From contig NZ_CP083911.1 in assembly GCF_020162115.1 (NCBI RefSeq), forward strand, positions 186,001-250,000: a stretch of DNA of 64,000 nt. The letters are read 5' to 3'. The stretch is from Tepidimonas taiwanensis. Lineage in GTDB: Bacteria > Pseudomonadota > Gammaproteobacteria > Burkholderiales > Burkholderiaceae_C. A program made the position numbers and the translations under genes. Shown here in pieces: positions 9,015 to 16,308 of this stretch. Under the pieces are notes generated by a model. It searched no databases. It saw only the letters and a program-made list of their open reading frames with translations, and was not told where the DNA came from. Every line of letters begins with the position of its first letter. Position 1 is the stretch's first letter.

Positions 9015-10796
9015 GTGGCGTCTTACGCATCCCGGCATCAACCCAACGGCACGGCGGCCGATGGCCGTCTGCGCCGCGGCAGGTCTACACCCAAAGGGCG
9101 ACAGCCGACCGACGCGGCGCGCGCGCGCGTGGAGCAACTCTGCGGCGGCCTGGCACCGCAGCGCGAATTACTGATCGAGCACCTGCACCGATTGCAGGAC
9201 GCGCTGGGGGGGCTCACGCGCGACGATCTGGCCGCGCTGGCCGAGCGGCTGCGCCTGAGCCAGGCGGAGGTATACGAGGTCGCGACCTTCTACCACCACT
9301 TCCGGGTGCTGGACGACGGCGCAACCCCACCGCGGGCGACCGTGCGCGTGTGCACCAGCCTGCCGTGCCAGATGGCGGGGGCTGAAACGCTGCTGGAGCA
9401 GGTGCGGCAGGCGCTCGCGGACGACGCTGATGTGGCGGTGGAGGCGGTGCCGTGCATCGGCCAGTGCCACCGCGCGCCCGCGGCCTGCGTGGGGCAGCGT
9501 CAGGTGGCCCCCGCCGACGCCGCGCAGCTCGTGGCACTCGTGCGCGCGGGCGACACCGGGCCGCGCGCGCTGCCGGCCACGGGTGCACCGGCGCGCGCGG
9601 AAGACTACGCGCAGTTCGAGCGGTTGCTGCGCGGCGAGCTGCGGCCCATCGACGTGCTGCGGGAACTGGAGGCCAGCGGCCTGCGCGGGCTGGGCGGCGC
9701 GGGTTTTCCGGCGTGGCGCAAATGGGTTACCGTCGCCGGACAGCCCACCCCGCGCCACGGTGTCGTCAATATCGACGAGGGCGAGGTCGGCACGTTCAAG
9801 GACTGGCACGTCCTGGCGCACGATCCGCGACCGGCGCTGGAGGGCATGTTGATCGCGGCGGCGGTGGTGGGGCTCGACCACCTGTGGCTGTACGTGCGCG
9901 ACGAGTACCACGACGTGCGCGCGCTGCTGGCGCAGGAGCTGGACGCGCTGCGCGCGCGGCTGGCCGACTGGCAGCGGCGCTATCCGGCGGCATTTGGCCC
10001 GCGGTCGGCCGGCGGCGCGGAAGGGGGCGGTGCGCTGCTGCCGCCCGGCGGCCCGACCATTGAGCTGCGCCGCGGCGCGGGGGCCTACGTCTGTGGTGAG
10101 GAATCGGCGCTGATCGAGTCGCTGGAGGGCAAGCGGGGGCTGCCCCGGCTGCGGCCGCCGATCACCGCGGTGCGCGGGGTGTACGGCCGCCCGACGCTGG
10201 CGCACAACGTGGAGACGCTGTGGTGGCTGCCGACGTTGCTGCGCGACGGTGGCGCGGCGTGGGCTGCGGGTGGCGTGCGCGGCCGCAGCGGCTGGCGGCG
10301 CTACAGCGTCAGCGGCCGCGTGCGGCGGCCCGGGGTGTATCGGTTGCCGGCCGGCAGCACGCTCAACGAGTTGATCGCCGCCGCCGGTGGCATGGCCGAC
10401 GGCCACCGGCTGTACGCCTTTTTGCCCGGCGGCGCGTCGGGCGGCATTCTCCCGGCGGCTCTGGCCGACGTACCGCTGGACTTCGACACGCTGGCCGATT
10501 ACGGCGCGTTCATCGGCTCGATGGCGGTGGTGGTGCTGTCGGAGGCCGATCGCGCACGCGACGCAGCGCTGTCGCTGCTGCGCTTCTTCGCGCACGAGTC
10601 ATGCGGCCAGTGCACGCCGTGCCGGGCCGGCACCACGCAGGCCGTGGCCCTGGCGCAGGCACCGATGTGGGACCGCGAGCGCCTCTCGGACCTGTCCCAC
10701 GTGATGCGCGAGGCGTCCATCTGCGGCCTCGGGCAGGCGGCGCCCAACCCGATCGACAGCGTGCTGCGCTACTTTCCGCACGAGGTGGCCCCATGA
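9015..10796 (+). CDS. NAD-dependent formate dehydrogenase, fused gamma-beta (NuoE-NuoF-like) subunit
   Basis: A 593-residue protein. The N-terminal ~180 residues are NuoE/FdsG-like with thioredoxin-fold [2Fe-2S] cysteines in CTSLPCQ and CIGQCH. The rest is NuoF/FdsB-like: FMN/NADH loops GLGGAGFPAWRKW and GAGAYVCGEESALIESLEG, and the [4Fe-4S] motif ESCGQCTPCRAGT near residue 528. It passes electrons from the formate-oxidising subunit to NAD. The GTG at 9015 is preferred because AGGAG lies six bases upstream; the longer open frame to 8829 has no family similarity. The stop overlaps the next ATG (ATGA). Confidence 0.9.
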   Translation: MASYASRHQPNGTAADGRLRRGRSTPKGRQPTDAARARVEQLCGGLAPQRELLIEHLHRLQDALGGLTRDDLAALAERLRLSQAEVYEVATFYHHFRVLDDGATPPRATVRVCTSLPCQMAGAETLLEQVRQALADDADVAVEAVPCIGQCHRAPAACVGQRQVAPADAAQLVALVRAGDTGPRALPATGAPARAEDYAQFERLLRGELRPIDVLRELEASGLRGLGGAGFPAWRKWVTVAGQPTPRHGVVNIDEGEVGTFKDWHVLAHDPRPALEGMLIAAAVVGLDHLWLYVRDEYHDVRALLAQELDALRARLADWQRRYPAAFGPRSAGGAEGGGALLPPGGPTIELRRGAGAYVCGEESALIESLEGKRGLPRLRPPITAVRGVYGRPTLAHNVETLWWLPTLLRDGGAAWAAGGVRGRSGWRRYSVSGRVRRPGVYRLPAGSTLNELIAAAGGMADGHRLYAFLPGGASGGILPAALADVPLDFDTLADYGAFIGSMAVVVLSEADRARDAALSLLRFFAHESCGQCTPCRAGTTQAVALAQAPMWDRERLSDLSHVMREASICGLGQAAPNPIDSVLRYFPHEVAP

Positions 10797-13690
10797 CCGC
10801 ACCGGCTGCACCCGGCCCCGTCCCCGGCGCTATCCCCGGCACCATTCCCTTTACCCTCGACGGCCGCGCCGTGACGGCGCGACCCGGCGAGTCGATCTGG
10901 GACGTCGCGCGCCGCGAAGGCACGACGCTGCCGCACCTGTGCCACCGCCCCGGCCTGCCCCCGGCGGGCAACTGCCGCGTGTGTGTGGTGGAGGTGGTGG
11001 GCGAGCGCACGCTGGCCGCGTCCTGCTGCCGCGCCCCGACGCCCGGGATGCAGGTACGCACCGACAGCGCCCGCGCCGTACGTGCCCGTCGCACGGTGCT
11101 GGAGCTGCTGGCCGCGGACGCGCCGCAGCGTGACACGCTACGCTGGGACAGCGAGCTCGCCCACTGGCAGCAGGCGCTGGGCGCAGACCCGCAGCGCTGG
11201 CCCGCGCGCGGAGCGGCGCAGCAGGCGGCGCAACCGGACACCAGCCATCCCGCCTTCACCGTGCGGCTCGACGCCTGCATCCAGTGCACGCGCTGTGTGC
11301 GCGCCTGCCGCGACGTGCAGGGCAACGACGTGCTCGGGCTCGCCGGGCGCGGGGCGCACGCGCACATCGTGTTCGACCAGGACGACCCCGTGGCCGACAG
11401 CACCTGTGTGGCCTGTGGCGAATGCGTGCAGGCGTGCCCCACCGGCGCGCTGGCCCCGGCCAACGGGGCCTACACGCGCCGCGCCGACCGTGTCGTCGCG
11501 TCGGTCTGCCCGTTCTGCGGCGTCGGGTGCGCCGTGGCCATCCACGTCAAGGATGGCCGCATCGACCGCGTCGAAGGTGCCCCCGGCCCCGCGAACGACG
11601 GCCGGCTGTGCGTCAAGGGGCGCTTTGGCATGGACTACGTCCACCACCCGCAGCGCCTGACCACACCGCTGATCCGCCGCGCCGACGCGCCCAAGGACCC
11701 CGCGATCCTGACGCGCGGGCCCGACGGGCGGGCCGATCACGCCAAGCTGCTGGCGCAATTCCGCCCCGCGACGTGGGACGAGGCGCTGGACACCGCCGCG
11801 GCGGGCCTCGCGCGCATGCGCGACGCCGCGCGGGCGCAGGGCCTGCGCGGCCGTGCGGTGCCCGTCGCGGGCTTCGGCTCCGCCAAGGGCAGCAACGAAG
11901 AGGCGTACCTCTTCCAAAAGCTCATCCGCAGCGCCTTCCGCACCCACAACGTGGACCACTGCACGCGGCTGTGCCACGCCTCCAGTGTCGCCGCGCTGAT
12001 GGAGGGCATCGGCTCCGGCGCCGTCAGCAACCCCGTGCGCGACGTGGCGCACGCGGACTTCATCTTCGTCATCGGGGCCAACCCGGTGCAAAACCACCCG
12101 GTGGCGGCCACCTGGATCAAGAACGCCGTGCGCCGCGGCGCGCGGCTGGTGCTGGCCGACCCGCGCCGCACCGAACTGGCCCGCCACGCGTGGCGCACGC
12201 TCACCTTCACGCCGGGGGCGGACGTGGCGCTGCTCAACGCGATGCTGCACGTCATCGTCAGCGAGGGGCTGGTCGACGAGGCGTTCGTCGCCGAGCGGGT
12301 GCACCCGGGCGATCTCGCCGCGCTGCGCGCGCACCTGCAGGCCTTCGCCCCGGAGGCGATGGCCCCGCTGTGCGGCATCGACGCGGCGACGATCCGTGAG
12401 GTGGCGCGCGCCTACGCCACGTCGCCGGCCAGCATGATTTTCTGGGGCATGGGCGTGGCGCAGCACAGCCACGGCACGGACAACGCCCGTGCCCTCATCG
12501 CACTCGCCCTGCTGACCGGCCAGATCGGCCGCCCCGGTACCGGCTTGCATCCGCTGCGCGGGCAAAACAACGTGCAGGGGGCCAGCGACGCCGGTCTGAT
12601 CCCGATGGTGCTGCCGGACTACCACCGCGTCGGCGTGCCCGAACACCGCGCCGCGGCCGAGGCGGCGTGGGGCCTGCCCGCGGGCTTCCTGCCGGACGAA
12701 CCGGGACTGACCGTCGTCGAAATCCTCGATGCCGCGTATGAGGGGCGCATCCGCGCGATGCTCATCCAAGGCGAAAATCCCGCGATGAGCGACCCCGACG
12801 CCGCGCACGCGCGGGAGGCGCTCGCGCGGCTCGAACACCTGACGGTCATCGACATCTTTCTCACCGAGACCGCGGCGCTGGCCGACGTCGTGCTGCCCGC
12901 CACCGCCTGGCCGGAAAAGACCGGCACCGTCACCAACACCGACCGCACCGTGCAACTGGGCCGGCCCGCCGTCGCGCCGCCGGGCGACGCGCGCGCCGAC
13001 GCGTGGATTTTGGAGCAGCTCGCGCGCCGGCTGGGGCTGGCGTGGAACTACGGGATCGACCCGCACGGCGGCGGGGCCGAACCGGGCAGTGGCATCGGCC
13101 GCGTGTTCGACGAGATGCGCGGCCTCATGCCCGCGCTCGCCGGCTTGTCGTGGGAGCGGCTGCTGCGCGTGGGGGCGATCACGCACCCCGTGCCCACCGC
13201 GGACGACCCCGGCCACCCCATCGTCTTCACAGACCGTTTCCCCACCGCAGACGGCCGCGCGCACCTGGTGAGCGCGCGCCTCAGTGCCCCCGCCGAGCCG
13301 CCGGACGCGGACTACCCGTTCGTGCTCATCACCGGTCGCCAGCTGGAGCACTGGCACACCGGCGCGATGACGCGCCGCAGCGCCGTGCTCGACGCGATCG
13401 AGCCGGTGCCGCACGTCAGCCTGCACCCGCAGACGCTGGCGCGACTGGGCGTGGCGGCGGGCGGGTGCGTCGTGCTGCGCAGCCGCCGTGGGCAGATCAC
13501 CGTCGCCACCCGCGCCGACGAGGCCGTCCCCCCGGACGTCGCCTTCATGCCGTTTGCGTACGCCGAGGCGGCGGCCAACCTGCTCACCATCCCCGCGCTC
13601 GACCCGATTGCCAAAATCGCCGAAGTGAAATACTGTGCGGTGGCGATCGAAGCGGTGCCGGCGATGGCACCGCTGGGGATGGACGGTTGA
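10793..13690 (+). CDS. Formate dehydrogenase catalytic (alpha) subunit, molybdopterin type
   Basis: A 965-residue Mo/W-bis-MGD oxidoreductase. Order: a NuoG-like [2Fe-2S] ferredoxin domain (CHRPGLPPAGNCRVC, residues ~50-64); two [4Fe-4S] motifs CIQCTRCVRAC (~162) and CVACGECVQACP (~205); the catalytic-domain cluster CPFCGVGCAV (~238); then DHCTRLCHA, where Cys394 replaces the selenocysteine of E. coli FdhF and is followed by the conserved His395. The C-terminus is a molydopterin dinucleotide-binding domain. With the upstream subunit it forms a soluble two-gene formate:NAD oxidoreductase, the arrangement known from Methylorubrum FDH1. No fdhD sulfurtransferase gene is beside it. Confidence 0.92.
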   Translation: MTAPAAPGPVPGAIPGTIPFTLDGRAVTARPGESIWDVARREGTTLPHLCHRPGLPPAGNCRVCVVEVVGERTLAASCCRAPTPGMQVRTDSARAVRARRTVLELLAADAPQRDTLRWDSELAHWQQALGADPQRWPARGAAQQAAQPDTSHPAFTVRLDACIQCTRCVRACRDVQGNDVLGLAGRGAHAHIVFDQDDPVADSTCVACGECVQACPTGALAPANGAYTRRADRVVASVCPFCGVGCAVAIHVKDGRIDRVEGAPGPANDGRLCVKGRFGMDYVHHPQRLTTPLIRRADAPKDPAILTRGPDGRADHAKLLAQFRPATWDEALDTAAAGLARMRDAARAQGLRGRAVPVAGFGSAKGSNEEAYLFQKLIRSAFRTHNVDHCTRLCHASSVAALMEGIGSGAVSNPVRDVAHADFIFVIGANPVQNHPVAATWIKNAVRRGARLVLADPRRTELARHAWRTLTFTPGADVALLNAMLHVIVSEGLVDEAFVAERVHPGDLAALRAHLQAFAPEAMAPLCGIDAATIREVARAYATSPASMIFWGMGVAQHSHGTDNARALIALALLTGQIGRPGTGLHPLRGQNNVQGASDAGLIPMVLPDYHRVGVPEHRAAAEAAWGLPAGFLPDEPGLTVVEILDAAYEGRIRAMLIQGENPAMSDPDAAHAREALARLEHLTVIDIFLTETAALADVVLPATAWPEKTGTVTNTDRTVQLGRPAVAPPGDARADAWILEQLARRLGLAWNYGIDPHGGGAEPGSGIGRVFDEMRGLMPALAGLSWERLLRVGAITHPVPTADDPGHPIVFTDRFPTADGRAHLVSARLSAPAEPPDADYPFVLITGRQLEHWHTGAMTRRSAVLDAIEPVPHVSLHPQTLARLGVAAGGCVVLRSRRGQITVATRADEAVPPDVAFMPFAYAEAAANLLTIPALDPIAKIAEVKYCAVAIEAVPAMAPLGMDG

Positions 13691-13707
13691 GCGTGGAGGG
13701 GCGAGCG

Positions 13708-14304
13708 ATGCGAAAGTGGGCGTGGCGCGCGTCGTTGATGGGCGCGGTTCTTGGAAGCTACTTCGTGGCGACAGCGCCCGCCGCGGCGCGGGATGCCGAA
13801 GCGCTGTGGCAGGCCATCACCACCCGACCGAACATCGTCGTGCTGATGCGGCACACCGACGCCAGCGGCCGCCAGGGATCGCACTACGACGAAACCGGCC
13901 AGTGCCGCGGCGAAAACATGCTCACCGGCAAGGGGCGGCGCGATGCCGAGGCCATCGGCCAGGCGTTCGCCCGCCGGGGCCTGACCCCGGACAAGGTGCA
14001 GGTCGTCGCCTCCGCGATGTGCCGCACGCGCGACACCGCGATGCTGGCCTTCGGCAAGGCCACGCTCGACCCCGCGCTGCGCGAATTTCTCTCCGGTCAG
14101 GGGCCCGGGATGAACGCGGCGATGGACGCCGCCGAGAACTGGGTGCGCCGCTTGCGCGGCCCGCAGCCGCTCATCATCGTCACCCACCTGCCCAACATCG
14201 ACGCCCTCACCGGCGAACAACCGGATACCACCACCGCCGTCGTCACCGAATCCGACGCCAACGGCCAATTGCGTGTGCTGGGGTTGTTGCCGTTGGTGCG
14301 GTGA
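13708..14304 (+). CDS. Exported histidine phosphatase family protein
   Basis: A 198-residue protein with a likely signal peptide (MRKWAWRASLMGAVLG, cleavage near AAARD, residue ~28). The phosphohistidine motif is VLMRHTDASG, a variant of the usual RHG, and the second catalytic histidine is in IIVTHLPNIDAL near residue 153. GKGRRDAEAIGQAF and SAMCRTRDTA also match the branch of periplasmic histidine phosphatases. Substrate unknown. It starts 17 bases after the formate dehydrogenase stop and may be read from that transcript; no role in formate metabolism is evident. Confidence 0.78.
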   Translation: MRKWAWRASLMGAVLGSYFVATAPAAARDAEALWQAITTRPNIVVLMRHTDASGRQGSHYDETGQCRGENMLTGKGRRDAEAIGQAFARRGLTPDKVQVVASAMCRTRDTAMLAFGKATLDPALREFLSGQGPGMNAAMDAAENWVRRLRGPQPLIIVTHLPNIDALTGEQPDTTTAVVTESDANGQLRVLGLLPLVR

Positions 14305-14405
14305 TTGCGCTAAGAAAAGGCGGTTGGGCTCGTTGAAAAAGCATAAGCCCTAAATTGCGCTCTCAATTATTCGGGGTGCTGTGTTCTTTTACGATTGGGC
14401 TGTGC

Positions 14406-14422
14406 GTGCATTGTCAATGCAC
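14406..14422. repeat. Perfect 7-bp inverted repeat in the accessory patch
   Basis: GTGCATT, three bases, AATGCAC. It lies in the AT-richer spacer after the phosphatase gene. No T-run follows, so it is not a convincing terminator. The flanking 14305-14492 shows no gene. Confidence 0.5.
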
Positions 14423-14492
14423 AAGCGGCGTTTTCAGCTGCTGCCGCCAGACGCAATTTGGATGGGGGTAAACCCAAGGTATGATATACTGA

Positions 14493-14566
14493 GCGCCCAC
14501 GGCTCAATCGGACAGAGCTGCGACCTTCTAAATTTGGGGTTGTAGGCTGAAGTCCCGCTGGATGCG
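14493..14566 (+). pseudogene. Degenerate tRNA-Arg(TCT) copy
   Basis: A 74-base segment keeps the tRNA layout exactly: a 7-base acceptor strand GCGCCCA pairing with TGGATGC at 14559-14565 (six of seven positions, counting one G-T), a perfect 4-bp D stem (GCTC/GAGC), an anticodon loop CTTCTAA at 14525-14531 with anticodon TCT, a 5-base variable region, and T-stem strands GTAGG/CCCGC. It is broken in two places: the anticodon stem GCGAC/ATTTG does not pair, and the T loop reads CTGAAGT instead of a TTCRA-type loop. No CCA is encoded. TATGAT/TATACT at 14480-14490 could serve as a -10. Likely a decayed or mobile-element-carried tRNA. Confidence 0.6.
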
Positions 14567-14593
14567 TCAATCAACTTAATACTGGAGAAAGTC

Positions 14594-14857
14594 TTGGGCG
14601 AGAATAATTTCTTTGCGTTCTTCATTCCGTTTGTAATTTTCATTATTGCGCTCAAGTTTGGGGTAAGGTATTATTATTTGAGTAGAGGCTACAATTGGTA
14701 CAAAAAGACTTACCCGCAGGCGATGCGGGGTCCTAAGGCAACTTGTTATGCCTGCGGATCGTCTAGGATTTCGGTTCACAAAAAGATGGGGCAAACGTAC
14801 GTGAAAGTTCATTCTTGCGCCAACTGTGGAACAAGGCTTTTCTACTCGCCAGAATAA
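14594..14857 (+). CDS. Small membrane-anchored zinc-ribbon protein, unknown function
   Basis: An 87-residue product read from TTG at 14594 with GGAGA six bases upstream. A hydrophobic helix (FFAFFIPFVIFIIALKFG) is followed by a tyrosine-rich stretch and two CxxC knuckles, CYACGSS and CANCGT, spaced like a zinc ribbon. Base composition is clearly more AT-rich than the surrounding core genes, suggesting transfer. It starts 27 bases after the tRNA relic. I do not recognise a family, and function cannot be assigned. The non-ATG start and short length leave some doubt, but two intact CxxC pairs argue for a real protein. Confidence 0.55.
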   Translation: MGENNFFAFFIPFVIFIIALKFGVRYYYLSRGYNWYKKTYPQAMRGPKATCYACGSSRISVHKKMGQTYVKVHSCANCGTRLFYSPE

Positions 14858-14970
14858 ATTGCAGGGGGGTTTGAGAGGTGTTTTCGGGCAGGTAAAATTA
14901 GGCGGCGTGACGTGTCGAAGGCGGAGCAAACATAGTTGTCGCCGGACTCGTGCAATCAAATGATTTACCA

Positions 14971-15374
14971 GGCTGTTGAAAAAGTCCGCACCGAAGCCGC
15001 TCTTTTCCGCCGCCGCCGATGGTTTTGAGCAGGTCAGCACGCTTTTGGGGCCTTCAGCGGCCCTTTTCTGCCCCCGCTCCGGGCCTTTTGGCGCCTTTTG
15101 GGCGCACTGCGGCTGTGTGTCACACATGATGCGCGTCCCACCAGCCACCGATGGTGGCCCATGCGCTACCTGTGCAACGGTCTCACGGAAGGCTGGGGCT
15201 CGTCCTGGAGCAGGAAATTGACCTGACGCCGTCCCACCAGAACCGACTTTCGGTGCCAAAAGGCCGTGCGCCGCCCCTGGAAAGACCATCGGCTGACAGA
15301 AAATTCAGGCTTCCAGGCGGATATGCCAGAAAGCTCATAGGAGAGGCTTCAACTTTGATGACCACGGATTCAGG
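14971..15374 (+). mobile_element. Insertion-sequence remnant with IS1380-type right end
   Basis: No intact gene is recognised between 14858 and 15381. The segment begins with GGCTGTTGAAAAAGTCC at 14971, a form common at ends of IS4/IS5/IS1182-type elements, and ends at 15374 with a 17-base sequence matching in inverted orientation (16 of 17) the IS1380 end at 15852. The short open frames inside show no transposase motifs. It is best read as leftovers of at least one, perhaps two, insertion sequences. Exact internal boundaries cannot be set. Confidence 0.45.
15358..15374 (-). repeat. IS1380-type terminal inverted repeat (right end)
   Basis: Read on the minus strand from 15374 it is CCTGAATCCGTGGTCAT, differing at one base from the left end at 15852-15868. 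The element body lies to the left. It abuts the attC site that starts six bases further right. Confidence 0.6.
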
Positions 15375-15379
15375 TTGAA

Positions 15380-15436
15380 GCCTAACGCCGCGCATCACCT
15401 GCCGGCGGAGCGTCCCTCTGGAGCGAGGGGTTAGGG
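15380..15436 (-). other. Integron attC site 1 (57 bp, minus orientation)
   Basis: On the minus strand the R'' box is CCCTAAC (15436-15430) and the R' box is GTTAGGC (15386-15380), fitting RYYYAAC...GTTRRRY except the first base. Between them lies an imperfect palindrome with GC-rich arms. The minus-strand gene ends inside the site: its last residues NPSLQRDAPPAGDARR are encoded by attC and its TAG stop falls in the R' box, a familiar feature of integron cassette genes. This fixes the cassette orientation as minus. Confidence 0.8.
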
Positions 15437-15750
15437 TGTTTGCCGTTACGATGCCGCCGCCAACTAACCAGAGCGAGATAGGTGAGCAGAAAAACCGTTA
15501 AGCATAAACCGAGTGGATAGGCCCATGGTTGTCCCGGAAAGATAAACATGAATAGCCCACCACCAAGGTAACCGAAAGGTAAGAAGGGCGCTTGGGGGAA
15601 CAGCCATAGCTCTGGGTGCGCAGGGAAAAGCCAGCCGCAGATCAATGACCAAGCAGACCACAGCAAGAGCAGTGCAAACTGCCACCAGCGAAGACGCCAG
15701 TATTTCAGCTCCGTGTTCCACCGGTTACGAAAGTAGTTGGCAGTGGTCAT
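15382..15750 (-). CDS. Integron cassette gene: small multi-pass membrane protein
   Basis: A 122-residue protein of unknown function. Three hydrophobic stretches follow a tryptophan-rich N-terminus: FALLLLWSAWSLICGWLF, a proline/glycine-rich GYLGGGLFMFIF segment, and YPLGLCLTVFLLTYLALVSW, then a basic tail. The C-terminal ~16 residues derive from attC site 1. The ATG is only six bases inside the cassette from attC site 2, and no Shine-Dalgarno sequence precedes it. Cassette gene plus attC 1 form one complete cassette of about 400 bp. No homologue is recognised. Confidence 0.72.
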   Translation of the reverse strand: MTTANYFRNRWNTELKYWRLRWWQFALLLLWSAWSLICGWLFPAHPELWLFPQAPFLPFGYLGGGLFMFIFPGQPWAYPLGLCLTVFLLTYLALVSWRRHRNGKHPNPSLQRDAPPAGDARR

Positions 15751-15756
15751 GGGAAG

Positions 15757-15837
15757 CCCTAACGTTGGCCATAACCGGCGTGCAAAAGCAGAGCGAAGCA
15801 GCGCTTTTGCACGTCCGGATTGATGGCGTTGTTAGGC
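15757..15837 (-). other. Integron attC site 2 (81 bp, minus orientation)
   Basis: Boxes are GCCTAAC (minus strand, 15837-15831) and GTTAGGG (15763-15757). The interior is a long imperfect palindrome: on the plus strand CCGGCGTGCAAAAGC pairs with GCTTTTGCACGTCCGG around a short loop, and GGCCATAA/TTGATGGC flank it. This is a typical attC fold. It should be the tail of the preceding cassette, whose gene would lie at higher coordinates but has been replaced by the IS1380 fragment. Confidence 0.85.
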
Positions 15838-15851
15838 GTGTAACTGACTAC

Positions 15852-15868
15852 CCTGAATCCGTGTTCAT
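15852..15868 (+). repeat. IS1380-type terminal inverted repeat (left end)
   Basis: CCTGAATCCGTGTTCAT lies 73 bases upstream of an IS1380-type transposase start and is the partner of the inverted copy at 15358-15374. It sits 14 bases after attC site 2. Confidence 0.6.
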
Positions 15869-15940
15869 TTGTCATATATCAAATACAACCTGTTGATTCA
15901 TTGTAGGAATGTCGCATCGTTACTCATCACCCAACTGATC

Positions 15941-16267
15941 ATGCCGAAATTTGAAGTCCGCCAGACAGGCAAGCCGAACCTGACCTCTTATTCTGGACTG
16001 GCGCTCATTGGCCAGTGTTGCGAAGTGGCGCAAGTCGATGCGGTGATCGATTCCCGGCTGCCGGTCTCGCAAGGCATGAAGACCTCGGACATGGTCAAGG
16101 CGATGACGGGCCTGCTGAGTCTGGGCAAGCGCGACTTCGAAGCCATCGAACCGTTCCGGGCCGATCGATTCTTCAAAGAAGCCCTGGGGCTGTCGAGAGT
16201 ACCCAGCAGTGCCTGGATACGCCGGCGGCTCGATGCCAAGGCCAGTGAGCCGGTATTGTCTTCATGA
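15941..16267 (+). pseudogene. IS1380-family transposase, 3'-truncated
   Basis: The 108-residue product starts MPKFEVRQTGKPNLTSYSG and continues GLALIGQCCEVAQVDAVID, SDMVKAMTGLLSLGKRDFEA and SAWIRRRLDAKA, the N-terminal part of IS1380-family transposases. These proteins are usually over 400 residues, so about three quarters, including the DDE catalytic domain, is missing. Similarity stops near 16245, about 60 bases before the fic stop. With the left end at 15852 this is a truncated insertion sequence, not able to transpose by itself. Confidence 0.8.
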
Positions 16268-16308
16268 GTGCTTCATCGAGCACTAGCCAATTCTAGTGTG
16301 AGGGGCGT

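Noticed and set aside
11957..11977. Selenocysteine at the formate dehydrogenase active site
   Set aside because: The codon at the metal-ligand position is TGC (Cys394), not TGA.
14330..14360. GTTGAAAAAGC as a definite IS end
   Set aside because: Shares only a short core with the sequence at 14971; no partner end or transposase nearby.
14576..15289. Minus-strand open frame of 237 codons across the IS remnant and zinc-ribbon gene
   Set aside because: Spans unrelated elements and has no recognisable motif; chance.
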